Assembly: GCA_963576735.1 (NCBI GenBank)
Contig: OY755171.1
Coordinates: forward strand, 19,318,182-19,382,181
Length of the DNA stretch: 64,000 nucleotides
Reading direction: 5' to 3'
From: Bedellia somnulentella
Lineage: Eukaryota > Arthropoda > Insecta > Lepidoptera > Bedelliidae
Positions 10,366 through 23,260 of this stretch are shown here, piece by piece; position 1 is the first letter of the stretch, and every line of letters starts with the position of its first letter. A program made the translations under genes and the position numbers. A model generated the notes under the pieces. The model ran no database searches. It was not told the DNA's origin and saw only the letters and a list, made by a program, of their open reading frames with translations.

Positions 10366-12744
10366 ACGACCTTCTAAGACTATCGCCGTAAGAAAATGTC
10401 AAATATGAGATGTAATACTCAAAAACAAGTAGTACTCTTATGATACCAAACTATACTTTTATATATGTTTATTTCATATCTTTATATATTATTTCTGTAA
10501 GCCTCTTTCTTGCCCGGAAGCCTGTGACGCGATGAGTTAAGCTAGAAATTTGGTTCAGGTATCGTTTTGTACAGTTCGCGGCCGTGGTGTGCACAAAATC
10601 TGAAGACAGACATCTGAAGTAACTGGATTTAGTTAATTGTTACAGAATTTCAAAGTTTAGATTTTGGCCCATATACTTTGCTTGAGTGTCATAAGCGCGC
10701 GCAAACTTTAGTTGATCAGAGATGCGCTGTGATTGGTCGGAAAATTTCAAAATAAACTAATTTTATTGGACGCGTCGTAGTCGCGCCAGGGTTACCCACT
10801 AGTATGTATTATCTTTTCACATAATTTATGTTTGCGAGTAATACCTGGTGATACTTATCTTTATGCTTGTTATTTTCCACCTCGTTTAATGCGTATATAA
10901 AATACGAATTAATTTAATTTATGAAGATTTCAGAAAGTTCCATAGATAACTATAATGTATATCAAGAACCAAAATTTCAACCGCTCGCTCGGTTTTTATT
11001 TTTTAGACATAGATGCTCGTAATTGTTTAATGCAAATACATAAATTTGGTTACTATATCGACCTGCATTTTTTTAAGATGTATCTAAAAGATAATATTAT
11101 GACTACACAGCTGCTAAATTTTATCTCCTGGAAATAAGTTAAACAAATGCAAATATCTAAGTAACAAAATAAATAACGTTTAATCTGAAGGTCAGTTCAA
11201 CCACCTTATTCATTCCATGCCAAAAGCAATATGATTAAGACAGCTTCTCGCCTCTCTCCAACAGAATAACCCCAAATTAACACTCTAATCAGTGTTTGTT
11301 CACTGGGAGATTTCTCAAAGGAAAAGGGCTGTGTTATGATTAATTTCAGTGATGTAGCCACGTAATATCGAGGATAGACGACCGACATCATACAAAAACA
11401 ATGTCAAAGTATAAAAAGTTACCAAATTATCTATACCAATGCTGTTTGCAATCAATATTTGAGGATAGAAGATAGCTAAATTATTATACATTGTTTGGGT
11501 CGGTTTCTTCCATAGTGTTTCTACACAATTAAAAAGCTTCAGCACAAAAAAATATATATTTGTACTATTTGTTAGTTTAATTACTATTGATTTAGGCCTG
11601 GCCTGGCTGCTCATTAATGATTGCTCACTGAAATGTCATTTCTCTTTGGTCTTTTATTTGTTGAGTTATTTTCTTCATAACCTCCGTTCTGTTTTAACGG
11701 ATAGCATAAAGTATTCATACATATTAAACTTGATTATGTCGGACTTAGTATGTAAGTGTAACCGTATCGTAACGTAACGTATCTATGTAATACAATGTAT
11801 TAGTGTGATGCCAGTGCTGTGACTCCACGATGGTACTGACTGAAAATCAGTGTTGGGAGTCAATCGGCTCTCAACGTAGTGTTGAGTCAGTACCAATTTG
11901 CTATTGCAGTGGTGCAAATATTTTTAAGTTTTTGATAATGTTGTTATTTTTATTGTGTTAGTTTTTAGCTTACTTTTATATTTAACTTAGTAATTTTATT
12001 AATTTTATATGTCTTTTTTTGTGCCACAAATGGCGAATAAACATCTTATTTTCTTTTTTTCTTTTAACCGGCGGCGGTACCAGAAAACTAGCAGTGTCCT
12101 ACGGATGATGTTGGGAACCTAGCTGAAGTACTTTGCCTTTTTGTTGCCATCTGTATTTAATTTGTACAACTTTTATATGTTGTTTTGTGTTTGGTGACGA
12201 ATAAATATATTTTATCTTTTAAAATCTATGCAAATGGATAGGCTAGTAATAATTTTCTCTAAAATAAAACTTTCCTAATCATGGTAAGAAATAAAATAAA
12301 CATTAGACGTAATCCATGAAGCCATAGTAAATAATGAATGCTCATTTTCTCTCGTCTTTTAGAAGATATTCCAATGAGAATAATTTCTTAAAGCAGAGAT
12401 TGATGATTACTACAACGTGATAAATAGGAATCTATTAACTGTTGCCCTTACTTTCCAAGTCAAAGCTATACTCACAACTAATTTAATAAGCATTTTGTGT
12501 GTTCAAAAATAAGTTTCTATGTTGAATGGGTGAGAATGAATATTGTTTCTACATATTATATATCAACCACTCTTTCGATTGAATACGATTATTTTAAAGA
12601 AATTTTGCTATTACTCGTAGTGTAACATACCATAATTTTCATTAACCACTGAGTACAGTTTAAGTCGTTTATCGCGTTGCTTAATTTGGACTTAGATGTA
12701 TGCTAACGAATCAAAGATACCTTATTTATGAATTAATTTATGAA
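10366..12744. other. Gene-poor stretch with two retroposon-like 3' ends
   Basis: No coding-like frame is convincing. About 10560-10800 is GC-richer, with a CCAAT-type box (GTGATTGGTCGG). About 11810-12055 and 12065-12225 look like 3' ends of retroelements: a T-rich stretch, then GGCGAATAAA and GACGAATAAATA poly(A) signals followed by T/A-rich runs. These two are described as fragments only. Confidence 0.4.
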
Positions 12745-13111
12745 CCACATGATAGTCCAGTGGGTAGAACACTCGCCCGAAAAACAGAAGGGCGTGAGTT
12801 CCAATCCTGGGTTGGGCCTACACCAATTTGTCTTTTTTAAAGTCATATGTGTGGTTAATTTATCATGATTGTCAACGGTGAGGGAAAAATCGTGAGGAAA
12901 TCCACATGGCTGAGTAGTACTTAGTCATGTGACAGTGTATTCGTACAAAACGGCGATAGGCCTGCCCCCTATCACGTGAGTACACTGTCTAAGCAAAACG
13001 TGGGTACCTTTCTCTGGACACTAGATGGCGCTGCCATGTGAGTTCAGAAGTATTGGTACCTCTGCCAACCCTTTCGGGGATAAACGGCGTGAACGTTTAT
13101 GTTATGTTATG
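12745..13111 (+). repeat. Family B tRNA-derived SINE, complete copy (367 bp)
   Basis: This is the reference copy. The order is a tRNA-like head (GATAGTCCAGTGGGTAGAAC ... GAGTTCCAATCC), a conserved body (TACAAAACGGCGATAGGCCT, CACGTGAGTACACTGTC, TAGATGGCGCTGCCATGTGA), the tail CCAACCCTTTCGGGGATAAA, and a (GTTAT)n end. An 11-bp target-site duplication TAATTTATGAA flanks it (12734-12744 and 13112-13122). Pol III promoter boxes A and B are recognisable but worn. Confidence 0.9.
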
Positions 13112-13122
13112 TAATTTATGAA

Positions 13123-14269
13123 GTCAATCTACAGATACACGACACGCATATTTTAAGTAATTGTTATCTATATTTACCACTAATGTCTAAAATTATTCAA
13201 TTCAAATGTGCTACGATAGAAAAGACCGTTTTTCTTTCTAATATCATCTGAGACTTCAGTTAGTTTACTCTGGCTTGTTTTTTTCTCGAAGTAGTTAACA
13301 TCATATTTTATTTAAAACTCATATATATACTCTATCAATCGTAACAAAAAGTGTATGCTAGTATAACAAATAATAAATGATAACTTATAATCTGTAAATC
13401 GGCCGCACCTCATATGTGCATTGAGATCTTGAGACAGATAACAGTAATTGAGATAAAACAAGTCCGAAGACATATGCATTTCTCTGAAATGAATCACAAG
13501 ACGTATCTAAAAGTATGCTAACGAGGTGAGCTTGCATAATTTCATGATTAGAATGCGGCAACCAGTGCGTAATTGAGGTCACAAACGTAGAAGGTCTCGG
13601 TCGCGCCACGCCTCACCTCGAAAAACCGCTACAGACCAATTTTGTTACATTCATGACTTGAGAAAGGCAAAAAATTAAATCAACATCTTCACTTTAATGG
13701 TGTTCGCTCGTTTCACTGAGTGGTTCATAGATCTGACAGTTGGTTGGTATTTGATATTCGCTTGGTTCGAGGTTAATAACTTTATAGATGTTTTTTGCAA
13801 ATTTATCGATTACATGCTACTCTGGATTAGTTTTGGTATTTTGTTGAAAACACTCTCCTCGGTATATATCAATACTACTAGTCAATGTAAATTTTAGGAC
13901 AATATTTTTTATTACAGCTAGTCTACACACAAAAGAGAACTAATCTAGTTATAGTTTTATTAATAACCACCGAGTGTCATATAGTGTCACGTTATAAAAA
14001 AACATTCGTTTCTGTTACCATTTATGCGCTTTACATAATTATGTGTTGTATACACACATATTTTTTCCAAACTCTTAATAAAATTGAATTAGCAAAATAA
14101 TAGTAATAAAGATAATTCTAATAACAAGCAAAATCGCCTAGGAAAATAGTTAAACATCAATGTTTATTAAGTTACGGTTGAGCGGACAGATCAATCACCC
14201 TATTAGCACCTTAAATACGTTTAGCGATAGAATACCTAGTGTGAGGTGTTCTCACAAATATATTTGTCC
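13123..14269. other. Gene-poor AT-rich stretch, nothing recognised
   Basis: Short open frames here are uneven in composition and lack family motifs. I see no repeat with another copy in the window. Confidence 0.4.
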
Positions 14270-14450
14270 GGCCATCACCTTGGCCGCGGCCAGTTAGAAG
14301 AACCATTTGCAAAGTGAATGGCCTTAACGAGTCCGAATGCGGTCGGCGACCCTACGCCGTGCCGCGACTCTCTGATCACTTCCCATCTCTAACTTTATAA
14401 AAAAACAAACCTAGGAGGACGCGATGCGCCGCCATTTTTGGGACTTGTTT
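14270..14450. promoter_or_regulatory. GC-rich island with PHO/YY1-type motif
   Basis: The composition rises sharply against the AT-rich background (TTGGCCGCGGCCAG, GCGGTCGGCGACCC). GCGCCGCCATTTTT at its right side contains the GCCAT core bound by PHO/YY1. No open frame continues through it. It may be an intronic regulatory element or a promoter; that is inference from composition. Confidence 0.25.
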
Positions 14451-15360
14451 TTGTTTGACTTGTTTGTTTTTGAAAGATTTTCGATCTTATCTTATCATTT
14501 AACTGTTATGTTATTATAGTCAATAGAATATTGTTTTCCTATTCAGAAAATAATTATATTCCTTTATGAAACAGATTTCAATTAACTATAAAATAAGAGT
14601 ATATTTTTTTTTACAAAAGTGATAAAGCTATTTTTGGCGTAATTGTGAACACTCAATAAAAAAGAAAATTAAAACTGTCTTCCTAAATTAAAAAGCAACC
14701 AATCTAAATCCAACAAAATAAGCGCATGTTACATTTTAGATTTGCCGCACCTAAATCTCAACTCTGTGTTAATTTCATACCAGACCAGTACCTTGTCCAG
14801 CGTATTAGTTTTACTGAGCAACTACATTATGTTGGACAAGTATTTAGAATAGGTGCGTACAGCAAGGACGCTGGCGGAGTTTCTGTTTTACTTTAGTGAC
14901 TATAGAAATTATTGCTATTCGACAAATTAAAAAATATAATAATCCTTAATCACCAATTGTGATTAGGATATAGGTATTTAATACAGGTGCATCTTTTATT
15001 TAAAGGTTTCCGCACTAACTGCTCCTGATTTCGATTTTTTTGCCATCGTTACTTGTTTACAGTGAATTATGTAGGTTGCAAAACCTTGGCAAAACCACAA
15101 ACAAGGAGATATTTTTTAGCCGGTGAGGTTCGATCAGCTTTTCTACATTGCTTTCCAATAAATTTATCCAAGCCTGCGGTCCATCTCGTAAAATGCTTAG
15201 GTTTCTTCGTAGGAATAGTTAACACACAGTTTATTAATTTAAATTCTGCCGACAAATCGAACTTCGTTCTTCTGAGCATCTGTTAATTAGCCTTATGTAA
15301 CGACTACATTTCATACACATTGCACTTTACGTTAGCTTTTCATAAAGATATTTTAATATA

Positions 15361-15480
15361 CTTTATTATTTCACCATCTTTTCCCCACTTCACTTCCAAA
15401 TGTCGCTGAAGAATTTCTAATTCCGTAGCTCTGACTACTCCTTCAAGGGATTTATAGCCGTGAGTATATGTATGTACGTA
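15361..15480 (+). repeat. Family A retroposon, 5'-truncated
   Basis: Only the last half is present, from CACCATCTTTTCCCCACTTC to the tail TATAGCCGTGAGTATATG. Confidence 0.75.
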
Positions 15481-16292
15481 GTATACCAGTGACCGCTTAA
15501 TAGAATCACTACCTCTCTTAGATTCGCCCCGCTACCGATCTTCACAGTAAGCAAGGCCCAAGAACCAGCGTTTAGTTCGCCAAAAGTAATTGTACGAGCC
15601 GACGGCTGTTGAACCCTCTATGATTTCGTGGAGAAGTATACATACTACTTAGTATGTTTGGCTGGCGGTTAATATTATGTAGTCTGCACATGGACATGGG
15701 ACAGGAATCTGACCATAAATATTTTTTTAATTATTCATTAGGGACCATACAATAAAAACTATCACGTTAAATACTTACACAAATGGATGTACTTTTTTAT
15801 GATTCATATAAAATTAAATTGAATTTAAATATATTATAATACAAAACCATACAACTTCAGTCTTATTTTTCCCATTGTTTTTCGATTTTGCTTTCGGAAT
15901 TAAAAAGTTTCATGGTTTATGTGTTAAGTGTGATTAGATGATTAATGAAAATAAGAAGAAGTAAAATGGACTATCGCAATCCTAGACTTAACTTTTGTCA
16001 GAAACTTCGAGAATTGGGAAGATGCAATTATTATAAAATCTATATTATATAAATGAAGCACCTCTATAGAAATGTGTTGATTTGAAACTATATCAGAATT
16101 CCAGTACTGATCGCAACGGAATTTTAGACTCATTATGTAAACCATTATTAATATATTCAATAATCTTTGCTAATTCTAGATGTAATACAAATATCAGACA
16201 TCCAACCGGAATCAAGGTCGCTGACTTATACAGTCTCAATTTGATTTGATTTTACTTGAGTATTTCATTTAAACTTATATTATTTTATTTTG
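15481..16292. other. Gene-poor stretch, nothing recognised
   Basis: AT-rich, with no coding-like frame and no repeat family seen elsewhere in the window. Confidence 0.4.
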
Positions 16293-16580
16293 CTGTGTTG
16301 TTCAGTTTAAAATAGCACAACCCCATTTCTTCCTCTTTTCATTTTACAATCCTTTCCCCACTGAACTTCCAAAAATTACTGAGTTTTAATTCTGTAACTC
16401 TGACTACCCCTAGGGTTTTACAGCCATGGATGTATTTATCACGTGAGTGCACTGTCCATGCAAAACGTGGGTACTCTGAACACCGGGTGACAAAGTCACA
16501 TGATGTTCAGAAGTATTAGTACCTCTGCCAACCCCTTCGGGGATATTCGGCGTGAACGTTTATGTTATGTTATGTTATGT
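16293..16580 (+). repeat. Decayed family A copy (16293-16431) followed by a family B 3' part (16437-16580)
   Basis: The family A copy has an internal deletion between TTTCTTCCTC and TTTTACAATCC. Directly after it comes the 3' half of a family B SINE (ATCACGTGAGTGCACTGTCC ... GCCAACCCCTTCGGGGATA) ending in four GTTAT units. Confidence 0.7.
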
Positions 16581-16881
16581 ATTTATGCTATTTTAAATCT
16601 GATAAAATATTGAACTTGCTAATCTGGTCTACAAATATACAAAACAAATTCACACACTAATTCTGAACAATAGTTTTTTATTCCTTCATATTTTCATTAT
16701 AATACAGGTACAAGTTGGAAAAGTCAGTCATTACCGTCGAGGTGGATTCTAATCTAAGCCTGAGGCGAAAGCGAGGGATTTAAGGATTTGAGAGCTGTTA
16801 TAACTAATTGCTTGAGAATAGAATTTACTGCTCTTCACAATAATAAAGATACTTGTCCTAGAAACTGTGTAATGAAAGAAA

Positions 16882-17096
16882 GCTGTGTAGTGTCGGCTTA
16901 GAATAGCACTACCCTATTTCTTCCGGTGGGTGTACGTAAGAGGCGATGCGGTTGGAGACCCATCACCAACAACCTTTATTCTACCATTTTTTCCCCACTC
17001 AACTTCCAAAAGTGGCTGGGAAATTTCTAATTTCTCAGCTCTGGCTACCCCTTTTAGGGATTTATAGCCGTGAGTATATGTATGTATGTATGTATG
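16882..17096 (+). repeat. Family A retroposon with internal deletion and 13-bp TSD
   Basis: The deletion removes the stretch between GTAAGAGGCG and ATGCGGTTGG. TTGTCCTAGAAAC flanks it at 16853-16865 and 17097-17109. An extra 16 bases separate the left duplication from the SINE head. Confidence 0.85.
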
Positions 17097-17208
17097 TTGT
17101 CCTAGAAACGTACTATGCGTTATGATAATTCACAGTTTTGTCAATGATAAGTTCTATATGCCTAAACTCAGTATAATTTACATCATTTCATGAGCGGGTA
17201 TGTTAAAA

Positions 17209-17246
17209 ATAAGATTTATGAGTAAGTGTGAACTCATAAATCTTAT
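17209..17246. repeat. Perfect hairpin, 15-bp stem, 8-nt loop
   Basis: ATAAGATTTATGAGT is repeated in reverse complement after AAGTGTGA. It is not flanked by any recognised element. Confidence 0.6.
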
Positions 17247-17496
17247 AAATACACTGTTACTGTTAACGATCATGCGTGCTCCGAACTTTACCTAACTTCG
17301 AAGCGACAGTTTTTTTTTGTTCTTAACCAATTCGCCGTTTTCACAATTTATTAATAAAATTCCATCATTCAGTGTTATGAGCCTCCAAAATACGCATAAA
17401 ACTGTGCGATAAAGATGGTATATTATGTTAAAAGTTATCTGGTAATAGGAATGCAATGCAATTATATGATAGTAATAATAAATAGATATGAATAAT

Positions 17497-17746
17497 GCTG
17501 TGTAGTGTCGGCTTAGAATAGCACTACCCCATTTCTTCCGGTGGGTGTACGTAGGAGGCGACTAACGGTATTGGGGCTTTTAAGGGATTTTTGGGCGATG
17601 CGGTTGGAGACCCATCACAAACAACCTTTATTTTACCATCTTTTCCCCACTCAACTTCCAAAAGTGGCTGAGTAATTTCTAATTCCTTAGCTCTGGCTAC
17701 CCCTTCTAGGGATTATTAGCCGTGAGTATATGTATGTATGTATGTA
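17497..17746 (+). repeat. Family A retroposon, full length
   Basis: Close to the family consensus from head to TATG tail. A 9-bp duplication ATATGAATA is seen on both sides (17485-17493 and 17746-17754). Confidence 0.85.
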
Positions 17747-18381
17747 TATGAATATAATCCATTACTAATGATAAAACCCCTTATTCAACACGAGCATTTC
17801 TTTCAACAAGAATAAAAATATCGCACTCTACAACTTCCAAGTCATTAAATTGGACTTTTACTTTGCAAATTTTATATTTGAAAATTAATACGGATCTCAA
17901 TATTAATTTTCTCAGCCAAGATTAAAACTATGATTATTAAAAATACTTCTTGTTGTATTTTATAGGAAAGTTCCAATATAAAAAATACTGATGACAATCA
18001 GACACCGCAACAATAAAATTCTCAGAATATAACAGAACCAATAAAGTGTTCGCGAGTGAATAGACATCGTGAGTGAAACTAACAACTCACTCAATTACAA
18101 TAACAGTATAAAGAGTATGAACTACAATCAAAATAGTTTATCATCGATTCGTGTCATTGTGTTCTCGCGAGTGGGAAGATGGCCGAGTCCGAATTAAGTT
18201 ATGGTTGACTTTAATGTGGTACGTATATAATTTAAAGGTCGCGTATTTTATACTACGTACCATTTTGTTTTTTATATGAATCGCCTTTTCTTAGATATTA
18301 TTCTTTGATGTTTTTTTTTTCATGTAATTATCATGAATGTTTTCGTTATCTACTTAACGAAATTAAACCAACTATCCTTTG

Positions 18382-18945
18382 TACCATAAACATTTTCCCC
18401 ATTCAACTTCCAAGTGGCTGAAGAAATTTCTAATTCCTTAGCTTTGGGTCCTCCTTTTTGGGATTTAAAGTGGTGTGTATGAATGTGTGTAATAATGTCA
18501 AAAGAACCTTTCAATTACAATTTAAGAGTAAAGTTTCACAAAATCGACCCAAAAAGAAGGGTTGCACACGACCCAAATAGCAGGCGCTGTGTAAGTGAAG
18601 TGCATTAAGTGAATGCCAGTTGAAATATCAACCAGTGCTCAGTAATGGGAGCATTTTTTGTCAGTTCTACTTTCACCAGATAGTGGCTTGGATCCGGTTC
18701 AAACAGCCAGGCACGTAGCAACCTATCTTGATTGAGACTACACATTTTGGCACACCTATGACTGGTACTGTAACTAGTTTCCTGTAGTATGCTTATCCAA
18801 GAAATTATACTATCGATAAGTAAGAATTTTAAGTAACACATTGGTTTTACAATTCTTTATGAAACCAACTTACGAAAGCGGCTAAATTTTCAATTCCGAA
18901 CTTTGGGTACCTCTTTTTGGAATTTATAGCCGTGAGTATAAATGT
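18382..18945 (+). repeat. Two decayed family A 3' fragments (18382-18490 and 18865-18945)
   Basis: The first keeps CATTCAACTTCCAAGTGGCT and a worn tail. The second keeps AATTTATAGCCGTGAGTATA. The sequence between is non-coding and unrecognised. Confidence 0.55.
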
Positions 18946-19350
18946 GAATGCAAAAGTTTGATTTAGTCTATAAATGTATTTTTAATGAACAAACGAAAGA
19001 CACGACACATATATAGATCGGAAGAGAACTACTACGAATGAGCTAAAAAGGCAACGTATCAAACGTGGAAAATAAAAGGACATGCATAAATATATTGAAC
19101 ATTGGAAATTAAACGAAAGAGATTTAGCGTAATTCTAAAGCGTGGCGATTTAAAGTCATTGGTGTGAACAATGAACTAATGGAAACTAATGGCGTGACTA
19201 TATGTATGTATGTTTATATACTACCGCATTTATACATAAGTAAAATCAAATGTCCAAGTTCAGTGCTATTTTATACTATGCGTGAATTATGGGCAGTTAT
19301 ACCTATCAGTTAGAACAATATCAACGAAGCTATCGGTGAAAGGATAAGCT

Positions 19351-19490
19351 ACATACATACATACATATACTCACGGCCATAAATCCCAACAAGCGGTAGC
19401 CAGAGCTTCAGAGCTAGAAACTCCTCAGCCACATTTTAAAGTTGATAGGGTAGAAAGGGGTAGTGATATTCTAAGCCGGCACTACAAGGC
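19351..19490 (-). repeat. Family A retroposon, internally deleted
   Basis: The tail repeat (CATA)n and the 3' half run directly into the first part of the head (GGGTAGTGATATTCTAAGCC). About 100 bp of the middle are missing. Confidence 0.75.
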
Positions 19491-19679
19491 AAATAACAGG
19501 TACCTATGTTTATATTTGTAATAACCGTGACTTAAGGTGGGAGTGCAAGTGCAACACATCGAATAGATTTAATATCCACAAAAAAATCGACTATCCTATC
19601 TTAGATTCGAATACGAGAGTAGACCTTCTGTTCTTAATTATTATTGGAGCAGCAAGCGGCAATAAATAATGGTTTATTG

Positions 19680-19800
19680 GCACCCCCCGGCGCAGGGGTC
19701 GCCTGTATTTTTACAGAGCATGTGACGTCACTGTCTAGACGAACTTCATGGTGTTCTATGACGTCATGACACTTACACACTCATTATTTATTCGCGTCAC
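19680..19800. promoter_or_regulatory. GC-rich island with two full CRE sites
   Basis: TGACGTCA occurs at 19723-19730 and again at 19759-19766, in a stretch that begins CACCCCCCGGCGCAGGGGTC. Paired CREs are typical of enhancers or promoters bound by CREB/CrebA/ATF dimers. There is no open frame. If the CrebA transcript spans this position the island is intronic. Confidence 0.35.
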
Positions 19801-20035
19801 ACTTCAGCACGTTTTCACATAAAAATCATCGCTGCGTTTAACGAGTTTGCGATTCATCAAGTTAGATTGTTTAATATGTGTAGGTTGTATGAAAATGCTT
19901 TGTGTGTATTTGGCTTCAAATAGTAACATGGTATATTATATTATAGAGAGACTGAAATCTCTGTCATCTATCTACCGATAACTTTAATCAGAGGTGTAAT
20001 TCTCAAAAGTGGTACGTAGCCAAAGTTACAAAAGT

Positions 20036-20406
20036 TGAAATCCCGGAGCAACTTTTGGAAGTATAATTGAAAACATTGTAAAATAAAATATGGTTGGTGA
20101 TGGTCATCCAACAATCCCTAGAAATTCCAATACCCTAAATCACCTCTTACACTTTAGCTGTGTAGTGTCGGCTTAGAATAGCACTACCCCATTTCTTCCG
20201 GTGGGTGAACGTAAGAGGCGACTAACGGTATTGGGGCTTTTAAGGGATTCTTGGGCGATGCGGTTGGAGACCCATCACCAACAACCTTTACTTTACCATC
20301 TTTTCCCCACTCAAGTTTCCAAAAGTGGCTGAGGAATTTCTAATTCCTTAGCTCTGGCTACCCCTTCTCGGGATTTATAGCCGTGAGTATATGTATGTAT
20401 GTATGT
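20036..20406. repeat. Inverted pair of family A copies: decayed (20036-20156, -) and full length (20157-20406, +)
   Basis: The left unit reads on the minus strand (CAACTTTTGGAAGT, GGTTGGTGATGG, CAATACCCTAAATCACCTCT) and is much decayed. The right unit is near consensus on the plus strand and ends in TATG repeats. Together they form an imperfect head-to-head arrangement. Confidence 0.75.
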
Positions 20407-22030
20407 AAGTAAGTTACCGCCGGGATTATTTATTGTTACTGAATATTATGATTGCTTTCTAAAACAAACGTCACGTCACAAAATGACAAGTTTTATTTTT
20501 AGATAGTTTCCATCAGATAGAAATATATTTTTTAAACGTAACTTTGCATATGATGCATTAATGAGTAACATTCTCATTTTGATTATTTCATTTGGTTACG
20601 TATTTGTTTCAGAAAATACAATAAAATTTAACTTTCAAAATTATTAAAAAATGTTATTTGAAAATTTATCAAAAAACATTAGCTGAGGCTATTGCGTATT
20701 TATTAAATAGTCTGCGTCCTAAAAAAATATGAAAAGGTTTCTCAGATGATACAATTAATTTCTTTTTTCTTTCATCCTATATACACTTTGTGATATACAC
20801 TGGTTCTATCAATTCAAAAACTACAAACTGACGGTATAAATAACGATAATAAGTCAGAAACCTGTGACCCATAATATCTGGGAACTCTATATATCGAAGC
20901 CGAAATCTGATATTCCAGTAAGGAGATCCATTGGGAATTATTTCGAGTTGGGAGCGAAGATCGCACAAATTATTGAACTTTCACATATTTTATAAAATAC
21001 GATCAAATATTTTCCGTGAAATTGAGTGTGAAACGGAATCCTCAAAAGCTGTTTGTAAGCACCAACACCGACTGCGATGTATATTTAAATTATATAAAAG
21101 GTTATGCAAAACTCGCGAGGTAATAAGAAGAAAAAAATCGGACGGAAAGATTTAAAATATAAATGTGTACAATCGGAAACGAATAACACAAATTTATTTC
21201 TTCCGTGGATGCCCTATCAGGCGACTAACGGTATAGTAGAGATGTAAGCGGGAATTTTTTTTAATTTAATATTTTCCAAAATCACTGACAAGGGTAATTA
21301 GTAAACCTTTTTGTGGTTCTTGATAACTAAGTAATTGAAGCAAAAGTATGAATACCTACAAGAATTACGATTCTTCGCCTACAGCTAATGTTATTAAATT
21401 TAAAACATATATATATCTTAACCTGCATTGTAAAATTTTTGGAGATATCTTTGAATTTTGGGTATATTTGTCATTTTTGCTTATTAAATCCAAACCTAAA
21501 CTTTACATCTAAAATCGGAAAGTCAGAACTGTGCGGACGGTAACAAATTATAATACCAAGCCATATGTCTTTATTAATATTGACTACTAGGTCACACCAG
21601 TAACACAGAAAATAACTTTTTAGTATGATATTTTCTAACCCCGTTTGCGCCCACGCCTGACGCTTGTAGTAGAAACGAGGAGTGGGCTGGGCTTTACCCT
21701 TCCCTTTCATTAACACGTTCTCCTAGGAGAATTACTTGTGGCTGTTTTACGTACACTTCAACAAAAGTAATATGGAACATATTTTATCAAGTAGATTTTA
21801 TATTTCTGGAGGTACTATGGGTTTAGAAACCAAAGATAAATTGTTTGTTTGTATTAAATATTACTGCAAATGCTTTTAGAAATAAGTGTTTAGTTTACTT
21901 CTGAAGCAGGCTTTGTCCAATATTTAAATAGAAATTATTTTTGTATATTATTAGAGATACGAATATGTATAGAGTTATATGATATGCTTTAATTTAAATG
22001 CAACATAAAAACATCAATTCCGTCACCGTA
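20407..22030. other. Gene-poor stretch, nothing firm
   Basis: It contains a short worn family A scrap near 21201-21250 (CAGGCGACTAACGGTATAG). The open frames near 20931 and 21471 show no recognised motif, so I do not call them genes. Confidence 0.4.
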
Positions 22031-22206
22031 CTACGAGGGCTGCTATTTATGTATCCGGAACTGGCCACTTACAGAACAATAATTTAAAAAGTAATTACAT
22101 CATTTAAAAATAGAACTCTTTAGCTTTAGAATACATTTATTTTTATGTGACTGTCAATTGTTTTCACATCGTAGCGTCATTTTGAAAATTGCGTGTCTTC
22201 ACCACC

Positions 22207-23259
22207 ATGGATTTAACTCGTGAACATTTTCGTGCCATGATTTTTTACGATTTTCGGCGTGGTCTAACTCAAAAACAGTGCATCGATCAGCTTACTTCGA
22301 CTTTTGGGGATGAAGCACCCTCAAAGACCACTGTGTATCACTGGTTTAGCGAGTTTAATCGTGGACGATCTAAGCTTACTGATGAAATTAAAGAAGGTCG
22401 CCCTAAAACGGTCGTTGTACCTCAAAACATCGATGCTGTCCGGGAACTAATAACTCAAGATCGTCATGTTACATATCGTGAGATAGAGGCATCTCTGGGC
22501 ATTAGTATGACGAGCATACATAAGATACTTCATGAACATTTAGCTGTAAAAAAAATTTGCTCCCGTTGGATTCCGCACAACTTGAGTATTGATCAAAAAC
22601 AGGCTCGTGTCGATTGGTGCAAAGAAATGTTAAAAAAATACAACCGTGGTGCGTCAAAAGCTGTTTATAATATCTACACAGGTGACGAATCTTGGATCTA
22701 CGCTTACGACCCCGAAACTAAGCAGCAGTCCACGGTGTGGGTGTTCCAAGATGAGCCGAACCCAACAAAAGTTATTCGTGCAAAAAGCACATTGAAGCAA
22801 ATGGTCGCTTGTTTTTTTGGTATAAATGGCCATGTAGCTACAGTGCCTTTAGAGAATCGTAAAACTGTTAATTCGGAGTGGTATACGACCATTTGTTTGC
22901 CGGAAGTCTTTGAACAAATAAGAAAGACTAACCGACAACGTAGAATCATTCTGCATCACGACAATGCTAGCTGTCACAGGTCGGCCGTCACAACTCAGTT
23001 TTTAGAAGCTCAAAAGATCGAATTGACAGGTCATCCGCCGTACAGCCCTGATTTGGCACCCAATGATTTTTATTTATTTCCAAATGTGAAGAAAAAATTA
23101 CGTGGTCAACGTTTTTCGAGCCGCGAAGAGGCAGTCGATGCGTTCAAAATGCACGTTTTGGAGATACCTCAGTCTGAGTGGAAAAAGTGCTATGAAAATT
23201 GGTTTCAACGCATGCAAAAGTGTATAGATCTGAGCGGCGAATATTTTGAGAAGCAATAA
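22207..23259 (+). CDS. Mariner transposase (DD34D), intact, 350 aa
   Basis: The enzyme cuts the element at its inverted repeats and pastes it at TA dinucleotides. I start it at the ATG in ACCACCATGG, a strong Kozak context; a TTG 18 bases upstream in frame is not a eukaryotic start. An N-terminal paired DNA-binding region has helix-turn-helix 1 (about residues 5-52, TTVYHWFSEF), the linker GRPKT, and helix-turn-helix 2 (about 85-115, YREIEASLGIS). Then comes the mariner signature WIPHNLS (121-127). The catalytic triad is Asp160 (TGDESW), Asp252 (HHDNA) and Asp287 (YSPDLAPND), with exactly 34 residues between the last two, hence DD34D. The length (350 aa) is typical and there are no stops or frameshifts. 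The AATAAA signal overlaps the stop codon. Subfamily is not assigned. Confidence 0.95.
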   Translation: MDLTREHFRAMIFYDFRRGLTQKQCIDQLTSTFGDEAPSKTTVYHWFSEFNRGRSKLTDEIKEGRPKTVVVPQNIDAVRELITQDRHVTYREIEASLGISMTSIHKILHEHLAVKKICSRWIPHNLSIDQKQARVDWCKEMLKKYNRGASKAVYNIYTGDESWIYAYDPETKQQSTVWVFQDEPNPTKVIRAKSTLKQMVACFFGINGHVATVPLENRKTVNSEWYTTICLPEVFEQIRKTNRQRRIILHHDNASCHRSAVTTQFLEAQKIELTGHPPYSPDLAPNDFYLFPNVKKKLRGQRFSSREEAVDAFKMHVLEIPQSEWKKCYENWFQRMQKCIDLSGEYFEKQ

Positions 23260-23260
23260 A
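23255..23260 (+). terminator. Poly(A) signal of the mariner transposase
   Basis: AATAAA overlaps the TAA stop codon, followed by a T-rich stretch before the right inverted repeat. Confidence 0.5.

Noticed and set aside
15053..15286. Overlapping 70-77 codon frames on both strands
   Set aside because: Both strands are open at once, no motif or splice context supports either, and composition is not distinctive.
21540..21590. KDIW peptide on the minus strand as the missing CrebA N-terminal exon
   Set aside because: Only four residues resemble the remembered fly N-terminus, the surrounding peptide does not fit, and no donor in the right phase follows.
22189..22206. Upstream extension of the mariner transposase
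   Set aside because: The codon at 22189 is TTG, not ATG. The ATG at 22207 is in a strong Kozak context and matches where mariner transposases begin.
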